A stretch of DNA of 64,000 nucleotides from Pseudodonghicola flavimaris (GTDB lineage Bacteria > Pseudomonadota > Alphaproteobacteria > Rhodobacterales > Rhodobacteraceae), in the NCBI RefSeq assembly GCF_030164425.1, contig NZ_JASNJD010000003.1:62001-126000 (forward strand), given 5' to 3'. The number at the start of each line of letters is the position of its first letter. Within the stretch, counting starts at the first letter, position 1. The translations under genes were made by a program, and so were the position numbers. Below, piece by piece: positions 35,973 to 45,002 of this stretch. The notes under the pieces were generated by a model. It worked only from the letters and a program-made list of their open reading frames with translations. It searched no databases and was not told the DNA's origin.

Positions 35973-36659
35973 TCAGCCGTCGAAGCGAATCCGGTGCAGA
36001 TCCGCCCCATGCTGGCGCAGCCAGTGCCGCGGCGCCTCATAGGGCCCGTAAATCCGCGCCACCTGCGCCCAGAAGGCGGCGGAGTGATTCATCTCCGCCA
36101 GATGCGCGACCTCATGCGCGGCGACGTAGCGCAGCACTTCCGGCGGCGCCAGGATCAGCCGCCAGGAGAACATCAGCGCCCCCTGCGACGAACACGAGCC
36201 CCAGCGCGACCGGGTATCGCGCAGGGTGATCCGGCTGTAGCCCTTCCCCAGCAGCGCGGCATAGTGATCCGCCGCGGCAGTCAGCCGGTCGCGGGCCAGC
36301 TGCCGCAACCAACCCTGCAACCGGGCTGCCACTGCCGGCCCTGGCACCTCGATCCTCTCCGGCCCCAGCACCACCCGGCGCCCGGTGGCGGGAACCAGCT
36401 GCCGGTCGCGCCCCTCGATCGGCAGCAACGCCCCGGGACCCACCTGCAGATCGGCACCCCGCGCTGCCAGATGGTCGCGAATCCAGCTCTCCTTCTCGCG
36501 GGCGAAGGACAGCGCCTCCGCCTCCCGCGCGCCGTTCGGCAGGGTCAGGGTGACCCGTCCGTCCAGCTGGGAAATCCGCAGGCTGATCCGCCGCGCCCGC
36601 GCCGACCGGCGCAGCGTCAAGGCAACAGGCGGCGGACCTGGAAGAAAATGCTCGCTCAT
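35973..36659 (-). CDS. YgjP-like zinc metallopeptidase (M48/DUF45 family)
   Basis: The 228-residue protein has TRSRWGSCSSQGALMFSWRLILAPPEVLRYVAAHEVAHLAEMNHS near residues 150-195, with the HEVAH zinc motif and a downstream W..Q segment, as in YgjP/DUF45 peptidases. It is soluble. The ATG at 36659 begins MSEHFLPGPPP; an in-frame ATG at 36719 is possible but its extension shows no family similarity. It diverges from the TIGR02300 gene. Confidence 0.85.
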   Translation of the reverse strand: MSEHFLPGPPPVALTLRRSARARRISLRISQLDGRVTLTLPNGAREAEALSFAREKESWIRDHLAARGADLQVGPGALLPIEGRDRQLVPATGRRVVLGPERIEVPGPAVAARLQGWLRQLARDRLTAAADHYAALLGKGYSRITLRDTRSRWGSCSSQGALMFSWRLILAPPEVLRYVAAHEVAHLAEMNHSAAFWAQVARIYGPYEAPRHWLRQHGADLHRIRFDG

Positions 36660-36761
36660 CGGCTGCGAATCCGAAGTCTCAAAGGCTTTGACAGAGCGTA
36701 CCTCATATGGCAGGTGCACGGAATCGTCGACAGACTCAGCAGATTATCGAGGGGATTTCAC

Positions 36762-37091
36762 ATGCCCAAGGAAGAATGGGGTGTAAAACGCGTTTGCCCG
36801 ACCACCGGCAAACGGTTCTACGACCTGAACAAGAATCCGATCGTAAGCCCCTATACCGGCGAGATCGTGGAACTCGACACCGGCAAGAGCCGCATGATCG
36901 CCGCCGATGCGGAAGACGCGGCATCGGCCAAGGCCAAGCAAAGCAGCATGGACGACGACGACGTGGTCCTGGACGATGACGATGATGCCGTCGACGTCGA
37001 TCTGGGCGATGATGTGCTGGACGATGACGACGAGGACAACGTGTCGCTCGACGATATCGCCGACATGTCTTCGGACGACGACGAATCCTGA
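36762..37091 (+). CDS. TIGR02300 family acidic protein (FYDLN acid)
   Basis: The 109-residue protein starts MPKEEWGVKRVCPTTGKRFYDLNKNPIVSPYTG, containing the FYDLN motif that names the family, with CP and the PIVSPYTGE stretch that resembles half of a zinc ribbon. The second half is almost entirely Asp and Glu (DDDDVVLDDDDD, DDDDEDN). It is typical of alphaproteobacteria and has no known function. GAGGGG lies 8 nt before the ATG. Confidence 0.93.
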   Translation: MPKEEWGVKRVCPTTGKRFYDLNKNPIVSPYTGEIVELDTGKSRMIAADAEDAASAKAKQSSMDDDDVVLDDDDDAVDVDLGDDVLDDDDEDNVSLDDIADMSSDDDES

Positions 37092-37299
37092 CGCCAGCGG
37101 GCGGGCGGCGCCAGCGCCCCCGCCCGGTTCCGGGGCCCGTCTCCGGAGCCGAAAAGAGCCCTGGACCGGCCGGCCTATCCACCGGTTTCAGGGCCTTCCG
37201 AAAAATCCTCTCACCAGATGATTTTTTCGCTTGAACATCTTCGCTGCGTTCCTTAAACGACGCGCACACCGCCGGAGACGGCACGCTGGAAACAGCGAC

Positions 37300-37375
<76 letters not shown>

Positions 37376-37383
37376 AATCCCCC

Positions 37384-37504
37384 TTGAAAAGCACCAGATA
37401 GTTCTGCCTTTTTCGTCAGAGGATTTGCCTTTGCCGCGCAGACCGATGCTGTTTTCCCTACAAAAATCCATGCTGCCTTGATCCGCGCCCGTGGCGTGTT
37501 GATC
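37384..37504 (+). repeat. direct repeat A, left boundary of the island
   Basis: The 121-bp sequence starts TTGAAAAGCACCAGATAG. The first 37 nt match repeat B with one mismatch, and the rest at about 70-80%. It contains AGTTCTGCCTTT at 37400-37411 and a second TGCCTTT at 37426. It lies between tRNA-Ala and the first island gene. Confidence 0.75.
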
Positions 37505-37544
37505 ACTTCGCAGCGCTTTCCCCTGTCAAAGCCAAGGATGGCCC

Positions 37545-38084
37545 ATGAGCGACCATTTCTTCGTCGTGACGGGCGGCCCCGGTGCGGGCAAGACCTGCCT
37601 GATCACCGAGCTCGCCCGCCGCGGCCTCCACACAATCCCCGAATCCGGCCGCGCGGTCATTCGCGAGGAGATGCAGAGCGGCGGAGACGCCCTTCCCTGG
37701 GCGGACCGCATGGCCTATGCCGAACGGATGCTTGAGCGCGATCTCCACGCCTACGAGGACGCTCAGGCACTCTCAGGCCCCGTGATCTTCGACCGAGGCA
37801 TTCCCGACATTCTGGGCTACCTAACCCTCTGCGGCCTCCCCGTGCCGCCCCATGTGACCACAGCAGCCAAGGTAGCGCCCTACAACGCCCGCGTCTTCCT
37901 GGCGCCATATTGGGATGAGATCTTCACGCAAGACAGCGAACGCAAGCAGACTCGCGCCGAAGCCGAAGCGACCTGTGCCGTCATGCGGGAGACCTACACC
38001 GCGCTCGGATACCAAATCACGGAGTTGCCGCGCGCCAACATTGCAACACGCGCCGACTTTGTCTGTGCGCAGCGGGTCAACTGA
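37545..38084 (+). CDS. AAA/P-loop NTPase, small kinase-like protein
   Basis: The 179-residue protein has Walker A VTGGPGAGKTCLI (residues 8-20), PESGRAVIREEMQ, VIFDRGIPDILGYL, and a C-terminal region with charged lid-like helix (RKQTRAEAEATC). This is the AAA_28 type of P-loop protein, related to small nucleotide or sugar kinases. AAGGATGGCCC precedes the ATG. It is the first gene in the island. Function is unknown, and similar proteins also occur in core genomes. Confidence 0.75.
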   Translation: MSDHFFVVTGGPGAGKTCLITELARRGLHTIPESGRAVIREEMQSGGDALPWADRMAYAERMLERDLHAYEDAQALSGPVIFDRGIPDILGYLTLCGLPVPPHVTTAAKVAPYNARVFLAPYWDEIFTQDSERKQTRAEAEATCAVMRETYTALGYQITELPRANIATRADFVCAQRVN

Positions 38085-38177
38085 CCGTGATCGCGAGAGG
38101 CCGTGGCGAAACTGCTGAAGCGGACAAACCGCATGGTCCCTCCGGCCTCCCGCTGCCTGACACTCATGGCCCTTATC

Positions 38178-38353
38178 GGCCGATTGTGTTGAAAAACTCG
38201 CGTGAGCTGGAAAAACGGATCTTGAAGCAGAATTTTGTCCGCCCGATATTCATATGTCAGCTCAACACATAGCATAATAGACGTACGGCAGAACGGATGT
38301 TCTAAAATAATTGGCCGTTTTGTGCCCGTTCGACTTTTTCAACATAATCGGCC
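38178..38353. mobile_element. 176-bp MITE-like element or IS remnant with 23-bp terminal inverted repeats
   Basis: The left end GGCCGATTGTGTTGAAAAACTCG (38178-38200, given here in two parts: GGCCGATTGTG and TTGAAAAACTCG) and the inverted right end (38331-38353) differ at two positions. The sequence TTGAAAAA.TCG is like the ends of IS1182-type elements in Rhodobacterales. No transposase gene lies between. It fills most of the gap between the P-loop gene and the helicase. No clear target duplication was found. Confidence 0.65.
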
Positions 38354-38446
38354 CATTGCTGACCTTCGCGCACGCTGCCAAGCCGCGCCGCAGCAACCGC
38401 CGAAGCGGGCGTTCCCGTCTACTCTCCCGAAGCACATCAGCCCTTC

Positions 38447-41400
38447 TTAAAGACTGAAATTGCTTGGATCAATTGATTGCTGTTGCCACAACAAGTGCGC
38501 CTGAACTCGCCCCAACGCATCTTTGTTTTCACGAGCAAAGAATAGCTTGTCCGCTGTATCAAACCCAAGTCGAAGCGCCGTACTCATCACCTCGACAACT
38601 TGCTGGTCCAGGTCTTCCTGCTCATCAAAGGGATCGAGTTCCTTCACGACATGTGCAACTAAGCCCAGTACAAAGGAATACCCTCTGGGGATCACCGCAC
38701 TCGCGAGAGCTCGAGCTCTAGGACAAGTCCTTTTGGTAATCGCTGGGGAGCTTGGCTCTCCGCCCAAAACTTTGTCGATCTCGGATAATGGCGCCCCTGC
38801 TATCCAACTTAGAGTGCCAGGAAGGATGTGACGTAAGACAGCTTCGTCCAGAGGATCGGTTTGGGTCTTGCCTGCCGCAGAAAGTATCCCGGCCTTAGTG
38901 TCTCCGAGTAGTTCATTGCAAGCCTCTTTATCCTCAATCAACCACTCTGTCATCCACGATATCCAAGCGGGTATGTCTAACGGTAGCTTTCCCGTTGCTG
39001 CAACGATGCGATCCTGAAGCCTAAGCACAATTTCTGACGACAGACCACTTTGCGAAGCAAGGATAGCCGTGGTTTCATCAAGCCCGCCTGAATGATATTC
39101 TTCTACAGCCTTCGTAAAACTCTCCAATTTGGCTTCAAACTCATCGGCTTCCGACCTGCTTTGAGCCATATGGGCAGCGAGTGACTTCTTGAGATCAAAA
39201 AGTCGATCAGGGACGGTCTCCGGATTACCCGCCGGTAGGTTCGCAAAACGATTAATCGTGTATTTGACTTGCGGGTCAGCGGTTTCGCCAACGTTCACCC
39301 GATCTAACACCGTTTGCAGAGGGTCCGCGATAGTGACGCAATGATCATCTTCGGGCAGAACTGCTTTAAGTTTTTCGACTGTTCGGCGAGAGAGATTATT
39401 CTTCTGCTTAAACTCAATGATCGGCTCTGGAACAAGTAGCACCAACCCATTGGCCAGGTGTCCCGCGCGCCCGGCGCGCGCGGCCGCGTTTAGAATCTCG
39501 TGGGCTTCAAGACTTTCGCGACCACCTTTTGCGCTGGCGCGTTTGTCTCCGGCAAGTATTGCAAAATGCGCAGGGAGGTTCAGACCTTGCGCTAGCGTAG
39601 GCGTGGCAACGATGACCTTGGCACCATTTGATCGCTTGAACATCCTTTCAGCGAGGTCTCGCTCCAGTCTCAGCATTGCGGAGTTATGGGGTACGGCCGC
39701 AGCGGGGCCAGGTAGCAGTGAGTGCCTTAGTCCTCCGAGTTCGAGTTCAAGCGCTATCCAATGCAACTCTTCTTTCTCGGTAGGATTAATTCTCTCATCG
39801 AGTATGTTGGATATTTCACCAGCCACTTTGACGGCATCATTTTTAGTATTCACAAAAACAATTGTTTTCAGCCCCTTTGAGGCCGCAACGGATGCAATTT
39901 GCGAAGCCACGCTATTTGCGTTGGGTGTAAGCCACACCGAAGGGCCATCTTCAAGATTCCCGGCTAAATTAACCTGGCCGCGCAGCAATGGTGTAGTCGA
40001 ACAAAATGCCTGTTTCCCCGAGAGCCAGTTGTGCTGAAGTCCCCAGATGGCGTAGGGCTGAGCCAAAAGCGCCTCTTTCGCTACCTTTCTGAGGCTCTTG
40101 GCAGTTTTTTCAAGCCTTTGATCCTCTTGCTGTTGTTTTGACAAAGAGTTTGCCTTGGCCGTTTCCAGCTCGGCTGAATCATAGATTACAACGCCGCGTG
40201 CCTGACGACTTGGTTTCCAGATCAAATCAACGTCGACAGCTTTCCTGCCTGTCAGTTGTTCAAGCCAGCCAGCAAGCTCAGTACCGTTTTTGACCATCGC
40301 TGAGAGGAAGAGAATATCGGCTTCAGGTGCAACATGGTTGAATCCCAGAACGCAGAGCATTCCATCCAGAGCGCGCCTGATCTTACCCGACTCCGGGCTC
40401 AATAGATGGCACTCATCGAACACAAGCAGACCAACGTCCTTGAACGCTTCTTGAGCGAAGGACAGCATGGCAAGGCAGCGTTCGGGGGTCATCACCTCGA
40501 CGTCCTGAAATATCGCATCTTCTTGCAGGAGAAGGTCGAAGTCACTGGACACGACCGAACCGAGCAAGTCCTTTGGAAACATGTCCTGAAGGTCCTCGGT
40601 CAGTTGCTCCACGAGTGCATGAGTAGGAGCGAGAAATACGACCTTCTTGCCTCGCGCAAGAACGCCAGCAATCTTCAGCGAGGACACCGTCGTCTTGCCG
40701 GCGCCTGTAGGCAGAACAACGACACTTGAAACTCCTGTCTGATGAAAGTCCCGCTGTACGGCCTGCCTATGGTTCGGCCACATATAGGGAAACCTCTTGC
40801 TTCGAAAGCGAAGCCATCCGTTCCAATCGTTTTCGTCCGCGCCATCGGGTGGAGGGATATTCATTAGACTGGCAGATGAAATACCGTCTGTTGCAGCTAG
40901 CAGCAAAGAGGCCAGATGATGAGTGCCAGCATAAACAATGTCTATCGGCCCATATGTAGTCGAAAATGTTCTCTTTCCAGCCGATAGTTCCATCACGCGC
41001 TCAAAGGCTAATCGCGGACTCTCGTAGCGATCTGCAATAACGCCTGGCGCGGGTTCTCTCAGAAAATTCGCGGCGAAGAGCTCAATGCCTGTGGCAATGG
41101 TCTCCATCAGCGCCGCAAGGGCTCTTTCTTCGAGAGATTCGATAACGCGAGGCCTACGCCATCTTTCCGATCTACCGAGGATGTCATGCAAACGGCCTGT
41201 TCCCAGATCAGCGATATGCTCGGTCAGGATCGTGGCCTCATAGAGTTGGCCTTCTACGTTTGGGCGAATTGCTGCAGTGGCTTCATTCGCATCTGCGAAC
41301 TGCTCAGACAACATGAACAAGAGAACTGCCGATAGAGCCGGATCAAGGCGATCCTTGTCAATGTTGGGTAGATTGCCCGTGGCATTAGGCTTTTCCTGCT

Positions 41401-41677
41401 CAATGCGGGCGAGAATTTGCTGGGCGGTTGCAGCTACAAAGGCTGCTGCGCGGGCGGTCTGGGGCTCAGCCTGAAGTACCGCCGTGAGTTCGTAGGTGTC
41501 GGCGATCCTTTGAAGTGGCCAGTCGTCGCTATCTTCGCCAGCAGATTCAATACCACCAAGCCTGTAAGACGCGAGGTTCGCGTAGTGAAATGTCAAAAGT
41601 GCGGGCAAGTTCTGCGGGTCAAGACCAGGCAGCTCAGGAGCAGAGCGCAAGAGCGCTGCGGTTTGAGCATCAAACAT
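38447..41677 (-). CDS. large Ski2-like DEAD/DEAH helicase, partner of the upstream nuclease-like gene
   Basis: The 1076-residue protein has an N-terminal region of about 300 residues with no recognised domain, then a superfamily 2 core: motif I PTGAGKTT at 323-330, motif Ia APTHALVEQL, motif II DECH at 421-424, motif III SAM near 460, and the second RecA lobe with VFVNTKNDA, ATPTLAQGLNLP and motif VI AAARAGRAGH. A 370-residue C-terminal tail follows. Its ATG overlaps the upstream gene stop by 8 nt, so the two are translated together. Such pairs (for example Hachiman and related nuclease-helicase sets) act against phage; a defence role here is inference. Confidence 0.85.
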   Translation of the reverse strand: MFDAQTAALLRSAPELPGLDPQNLPALLTFHYANLASYRLGGIESAGEDSDDWPLQRIADTYELTAVLQAEPQTARAAAFVAATAQQILARIEQEKPNATGNLPNIDKDRLDPALSAVLLFMLSEQFADANEATAAIRPNVEGQLYEATILTEHIADLGTGRLHDILGRSERWRRPRVIESLEERALAALMETIATGIELFAANFLREPAPGVIADRYESPRLAFERVMELSAGKRTFSTTYGPIDIVYAGTHHLASLLLAATDGISSASLMNIPPPDGADENDWNGWLRFRSKRFPYMWPNHRQAVQRDFHQTGVSSVVVLPTGAGKTTVSSLKIAGVLARGKKVVFLAPTHALVEQLTEDLQDMFPKDLLGSVVSSDFDLLLQEDAIFQDVEVMTPERCLAMLSFAQEAFKDVGLLVFDECHLLSPESGKIRRALDGMLCVLGFNHVAPEADILFLSAMVKNGTELAGWLEQLTGRKAVDVDLIWKPSRQARGVVIYDSAELETAKANSLSKQQQEDQRLEKTAKSLRKVAKEALLAQPYAIWGLQHNWLSGKQAFCSTTPLLRGQVNLAGNLEDGPSVWLTPNANSVASQIASVAASKGLKTIVFVNTKNDAVKVAGEISNILDERINPTEKEELHWIALELELGGLRHSLLPGPAAAVPHNSAMLRLERDLAERMFKRSNGAKVIVATPTLAQGLNLPAHFAILAGDKRASAKGGRESLEAHEILNAAARAGRAGHLANGLVLLVPEPIIEFKQKNNLSRRTVEKLKAVLPEDDHCVTIADPLQTVLDRVNVGETADPQVKYTINRFANLPAGNPETVPDRLFDLKKSLAAHMAQSRSEADEFEAKLESFTKAVEEYHSGGLDETTAILASQSGLSSEIVLRLQDRIVAATGKLPLDIPAWISWMTEWLIEDKEACNELLGDTKAGILSAAGKTQTDPLDEAVLRHILPGTLSWIAGAPLSEIDKVLGGEPSSPAITKRTCPRARALASAVIPRGYSFVLGLVAHVVKELDPFDEQEDLDQQVVEVMSTALRLGFDTADKLFFARENKDALGRVQAHLLWQQQSIDPSNFSL

Positions 41678-42533
41678 TGGTACATTCCCCGTCCTCAAGG
41701 CTATCTAGATAGTGGATAGCCTTATCCGCAAGGTCGGCAATCCACTTACGCATTTCATCCGAAGTGATGAACGATGCACCGATGCGCTGCTCGGATGCTA
41801 TATGTTCGATGCGGTCGTAGTCAGCAAAAAGTTTCTGGCGCTCTTCCAGTGTGTCGAAGTTTGAGGGAAGAGAGAAAGCCGCCCTGTATTTCCTCCTGGT
41901 TAAATCGGTGACGGCAGCACTAAGGCGAGCCGCGTTCGAGTGCTTCAGTCCGGCCGTTCTTAGCAAGGTAGCTGCTGCATCTATGATTTCGGCGCTCCGG
42001 ATGTTCGCGTGACGATCTTTGAAAGCCGGAATAACCTTGCCTAAAAACGTCGAGCGCGGATCATCAGTACATTTGTCTTCGAAAACCGTGGTGCTCGTCA
42101 CCTCATCTTTGTCCGCATTGAGCTGCAGCATCAATCCATCAAGCCCTTGCGAGGTCGCACTGACGTGCGGATCCTTTAATAGAGCACCTTCACCGTGCGT
42201 AGTCTTGGCAGCTATCCAGGAAATGACCTCGAAGACAAATCCGTCTCGCTGCCACTGCGGATATCCCTTGCGAGGCTTTGAGGCGGGTTCCTCGACCGTC
42301 AGTTTTACTTTGGCTTCTTGCCTCAGCGTTTGCATGGAGAAAGCAGGCACGGGTGAAACCAGCTCTTCAAGAATGTGTGCCGCCTGAGAAGCCTGTCCCA
42401 TAGCAACGATGGCAACTAGGGCAGCGAGCTCGGCGTCGTTTGCGGTGGTCCAGCGTTCTCCGGTGCAATCTCCATCAATCGGGCACGCTTCGCAGACGAG
42501 TGGGCCAGAAAGTCCTACTTCGTCGATTTTCAT
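41670..42533 (-). CDS. predicted PD-(D/E)xK-type nuclease, coupled to the helicase
   Basis: The 287-residue protein has an N-terminal cysteine knuckle (CEACPIDGDC, C14, C17, C23) and a central region with FVFEVISW (E102), GLDGLML (D132) and VFEDK (E152, K154), the order and spacing of a restriction-endonuclease-like core. A helical C-terminal half follows. The family is not named with confidence; it differs from the HamA sequences I can recall. The ATG at 42533 is preferred to a TTG at 42575. The 8-nt overlap with the helicase gene indicates a two-gene unit. Confidence 0.65.
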   Translation of the reverse strand: MKIDEVGLSGPLVCEACPIDGDCTGERWTTANDAELAALVAIVAMGQASQAAHILEELVSPVPAFSMQTLRQEAKVKLTVEEPASKPRKGYPQWQRDGFVFEVISWIAAKTTHGEGALLKDPHVSATSQGLDGLMLQLNADKDEVTSTTVFEDKCTDDPRSTFLGKVIPAFKDRHANIRSAEIIDAAATLLRTAGLKHSNAARLSAAVTDLTRRKYRAAFSLPSNFDTLEERQKLFADYDRIEHIASEQRIGASFITSDEMRKWIADLADKAIHYLDSLEDGECTNV

Positions 42534-42979
42534 AGATGTACTTTTGCTTTCATTTCCAAAGAATAGGTCGCCCAAATATAGGTTGGGTCGTTGTTTTAGC
42601 GCCGAGCATGCGCTCGCCTTTCAGTTGATCGCTTCATTACAATACTTGGCAAGAGTTTTCTGGTTTTCCTACGCCAAACTGCAAATGATCGGTTCCCGCT
42701 TCAGGCCCTGAAGCGCACCAGATGCAGCGACTCTTATAGACCGCTTTCACCGCTGGCTGATGGCATTTCCCGTTTGCGGAGAGGGTCCAGATGCCGCCCT
42801 TCCTGTAGGTGGCGTGGGGTTCGGCAGCGCGAGCCTGGCTGAGCGTCTGCTTCCATCATCTGGCAAGGCGATGTTCGCACTCCCAGAGAAGGTCTGGAAG
42901 CCGCCCATCTTGCCCACGGTAGACTTCGTGCCGTCGCTGGAAGGGTTGGCTGTAAAGGGTTGGAAGGGACCGTCGGCCA
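42534..42979. other. intergenic stretch, no gene supported
   Basis: The 446 nt between the nuclease and resolvase genes should hold the promoter of the nuclease-helicase unit. A 77-codon frame on the - strand (42747-42980) touches the end of the resolvase gene, but its composition (P, S, G, R rich) resembles chance coding. I see no hairpin or repeat of note. Confidence 0.5.
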
Positions 42980-43561
42980 TTAACGTTTCGGCCCTTGCCG
43001 CGCCAGCGTGCGATAGACGGTTGGCCGTGACACAGAGAAGAGCTCGGCCAAGTCCGACACCGAATACTCCCCAGTTGCGTGCATCCGTGTCAACTCCGCC
43101 GCCTGCCGGTCGGAAAGCTTTGGCTTCTTGCCCCTCAACTTCCCTTTGGCGCGGGCCACCGCCATGCCCTCGCGGGTGCGAAGCCGGATTAGGTCGGCTT
43201 CGAACTCGGCGAAGGTCGCCAGCACGTTGAAGAACATCCGCCCCATCGGATCGGCTGGGTCGTAGACCGTGCTTCCTAGCGCGAGCCGTACCCCGCGCTC
43301 AGCTAGCCCGTCGGCGATGTCGCGCGCGTCCGGCACCGAGCGGGCCAGCCGGTCAAGCTTGGGGACCACAAGTGTGTCGCCCGCGCGCACGGCGGCCAGC
43401 GCCTGGGCAAGCCCGGGCCGGTCGCGGTTGCGGCCGGTCAGCCCATGGTCTGTGTAGATTCGCTCGGAGGCGACGCCAAGCGTTTCCAGCGCCGCGCGCT
43501 GCGCGGCGAGATCCTGAGCGTCGGTGGAGCAGCGGGCATAGCCAATACGTAGGTTTGTCAT
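42980..43561 (-). CDS. tnpR: serine recombinase, Tn3 resolvase family
   Basis: The 193-residue protein starts MTNLRIGYARCSTDAQDL, with the catalytic serine in CSTD, then GLTGRNRDRPGLAQAL, VPKLDRLARSVPD, and FAEFEADLIRLRTREGMAVARAKG, followed by a C-terminal HTH (VSDLAELFSVSRPTVYRTL). It resolves cointegrates of Tn3-type transposons. No tnpA transposase is present nearby, so it is either a remnant or serves the island for dimer resolution. Confidence 0.9.
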   Translation of the reverse strand: MTNLRIGYARCSTDAQDLAAQRAALETLGVASERIYTDHGLTGRNRDRPGLAQALAAVRAGDTLVVPKLDRLARSVPDARDIADGLAERGVRLALGSTVYDPADPMGRMFFNVLATFAEFEADLIRLRTREGMAVARAKGKLRGKKPKLSDRQAAELTRMHATGEYSVSDLAELFSVSRPTVYRTLARQGPKR

Positions 43562-44048
43562 GGGTCAAGCGTAACGCAAGCGGCCCCTTCAGTGATAAGC
43601 AAATCGTACCACCCTATCGAGACATGGTTTTCTCAACAGCAGAAGTAGTTCGAAGCGAAATCAAAAACGTCCGTTGAACGATCCCCCATCGGGCACGCCT
43701 AACGTAAAGTTCTGTCACCTAACGAGGCCCGTAAGCCGACGCTTCAGCTCAGCAGGTTGTGCGTCGATTACGTCGACTCTCCTGCCGTTCGCTGCACCGG
43801 CTCGATATGTGCCGCGATTGCGGGAGGTCTTGCCGGACGCGCGGAGTGCGATTGTTCCGCACCACACGAATGGCCAAGATAGCAGGAAGTGGCCCGATGG
43901 CGGCGCAGCGAGGCACCTGCGGCATACCCAGTATAGCGGACATCCGTGCGCGGCGTAGTAACCGCCGGTGGTTCCCCGGCCTCTCAGCGCATGGAGCGGA
44001 CGTTTTCATCCTTCCCCGACGCTCTGACGGGGAAAGGTCCTTGGATTT
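43562..44048. other. intergenic stretch between resolvase and TIR genes, no gene supported
   Basis: The 487 nt contain overlapping frames of about 90-107 codons on both strands, none with a clear ribosome binding site or a recognisable product. A res site for the resolvase would be expected in this region, but I could not identify subsites by eye. It is the 3' side of the TIR gene operon. Confidence 0.45.
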
Positions 44049-44993
44049 CTACTGGAGCGGCTCCATGAGGATTGCCCAGTAGAGTTCGGCACCACCTTCC
44101 TGGGTCAGCTTTTTTTCGCGGGAGCTGTAGTGAAACGCCATGCCCATAGATTTCAGATAGATGTGCTGGTCGTCGCCCTCGACGTTCAACGCCTCATTGT
44201 AGCTGCCGTCGCTGGCTTGATCATTTGTCGAGTAAGTGATTGACGCGTCACTGAACATCCCGGTGCCTAATGAAATCTTGCAGCGAGAAACGGCCGTACC
44301 GTCCTTATAGATGACTGCGGTAAAACGGTTCGCGTCGATCTGACGGAACTTGGTGGTCAATCCTGTGTTGCGCGCTTCGAACTCTTGCAGAGAATTTTCA
44401 AAGTAGGCGGCAATATACGCGAACGCCTCTTCGAGGAAGGATTCCTTATCCGCGTCGGAGAATGACTTGCGGACCGATAGGTTGCCCGACCTGGGCCGAT
44501 GGACAACAGGAGCCGCGACTGCCCGTGGCGCGGAGGTTGGACGGGTTTGGGTTAGTTCAGGCTTTGGCAGTGCTGCCTTGATCTGCTGCACCACATCGAG
44601 GAAAGCCTCGTCAATATCAGGCCACGACTTGATCGCCTTGCCATCCCTCGGGGCGGCCATCAGCTTGCCAAAGGGCAAGTCGTGCCAATCACAATGACGC
44701 AGAATAACCGGGATGACCCGCGCTTCTCGCGCTTCGTGGCGCTCCATGGCGCGCCTCATCTCGATGTCGTAGCAGTATTTGGAGCCGATAAAATCGGAAC
44801 TGACCAGCAGCAGAATGATGTCTGCATCATTCAAATTCTGGTCGATAGCATTCTCGAACTCGTCCCCAGCACCAATGCGGCGATCATGCCAAGTTTCGAT
44901 CAACCCTTTGTGCTGGAGGCCTGCGAGATGCGTCTGAAGCATGTCGCGTAGGCTTTCGTCTTTGTGGGAGTATGAGAAGAACACTTTCGTCAT
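44049..44993 (-). CDS. TIR-domain protein with C-terminal conserved domain, last gene of the hipBA operon
   Basis: The 314-residue protein has an N-terminal TIR domain (KVFFSYSHKDESLRDML, WHDRRIGAGDEF, LLLVSSDFIGSKYCYDIEM, about residues 1-140) in which E78 falls at the place of the catalytic glutamate of NAD-cleaving TIR enzymes. A proline/alanine linker leads to a C-terminal beta-rich domain (FLEEAFAYIAAYFENSLQEFEA, DANRFTAVIYKDG). It starts 9 nt after the unknown gene and thus belongs to hipB-hipA-unknown-TIR. NAD depletion on phage attack is the known role of several bacterial TIR proteins. Confidence 0.85.
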   Translation of the reverse strand: MTKVFFSYSHKDESLRDMLQTHLAGLQHKGLIETWHDRRIGAGDEFENAIDQNLNDADIILLLVSSDFIGSKYCYDIEMRRAMERHEAREARVIPVILRHCDWHDLPFGKLMAAPRDGKAIKSWPDIDEAFLDVVQQIKAALPKPELTQTRPTSAPRAVAAPVVHRPRSGNLSVRKSFSDADKESFLEEAFAYIAAYFENSLQEFEARNTGLTTKFRQIDANRFTAVIYKDGTAVSRCKISLGTGMFSDASITYSTNDQASDGSYNEALNVEGDDQHIYLKSMGMAFHYSSREKKLTQEGGAELYWAILMEPLQ

Positions 44994-45002
44994 TACAAGG
45001 AC

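Noticed and set aside
38087-38272. 61-codon frame after the P-loop gene
   Set aside because: It runs into the inverted end of the MITE-like element and has no ribosome binding site.
41677-42533. Naming the nuclease-helicase pair as Hachiman
   Set aside because: The layout is similar, but I could not recognise the HamA (DUF1837) sequence pattern, so the name is left open.
42747-42980. 77-codon frame touching the end of the resolvase gene
   Set aside because: Low-complexity composition, no ribosome binding site, no recognisable motif; more likely non-coding.
43749-44082. Overlapping 86- and 107-codon frames between the resolvase and TIR genes
   Set aside because: They lie on opposite strands over the same bases, lack ribosome binding sites and have no protein-like pattern.
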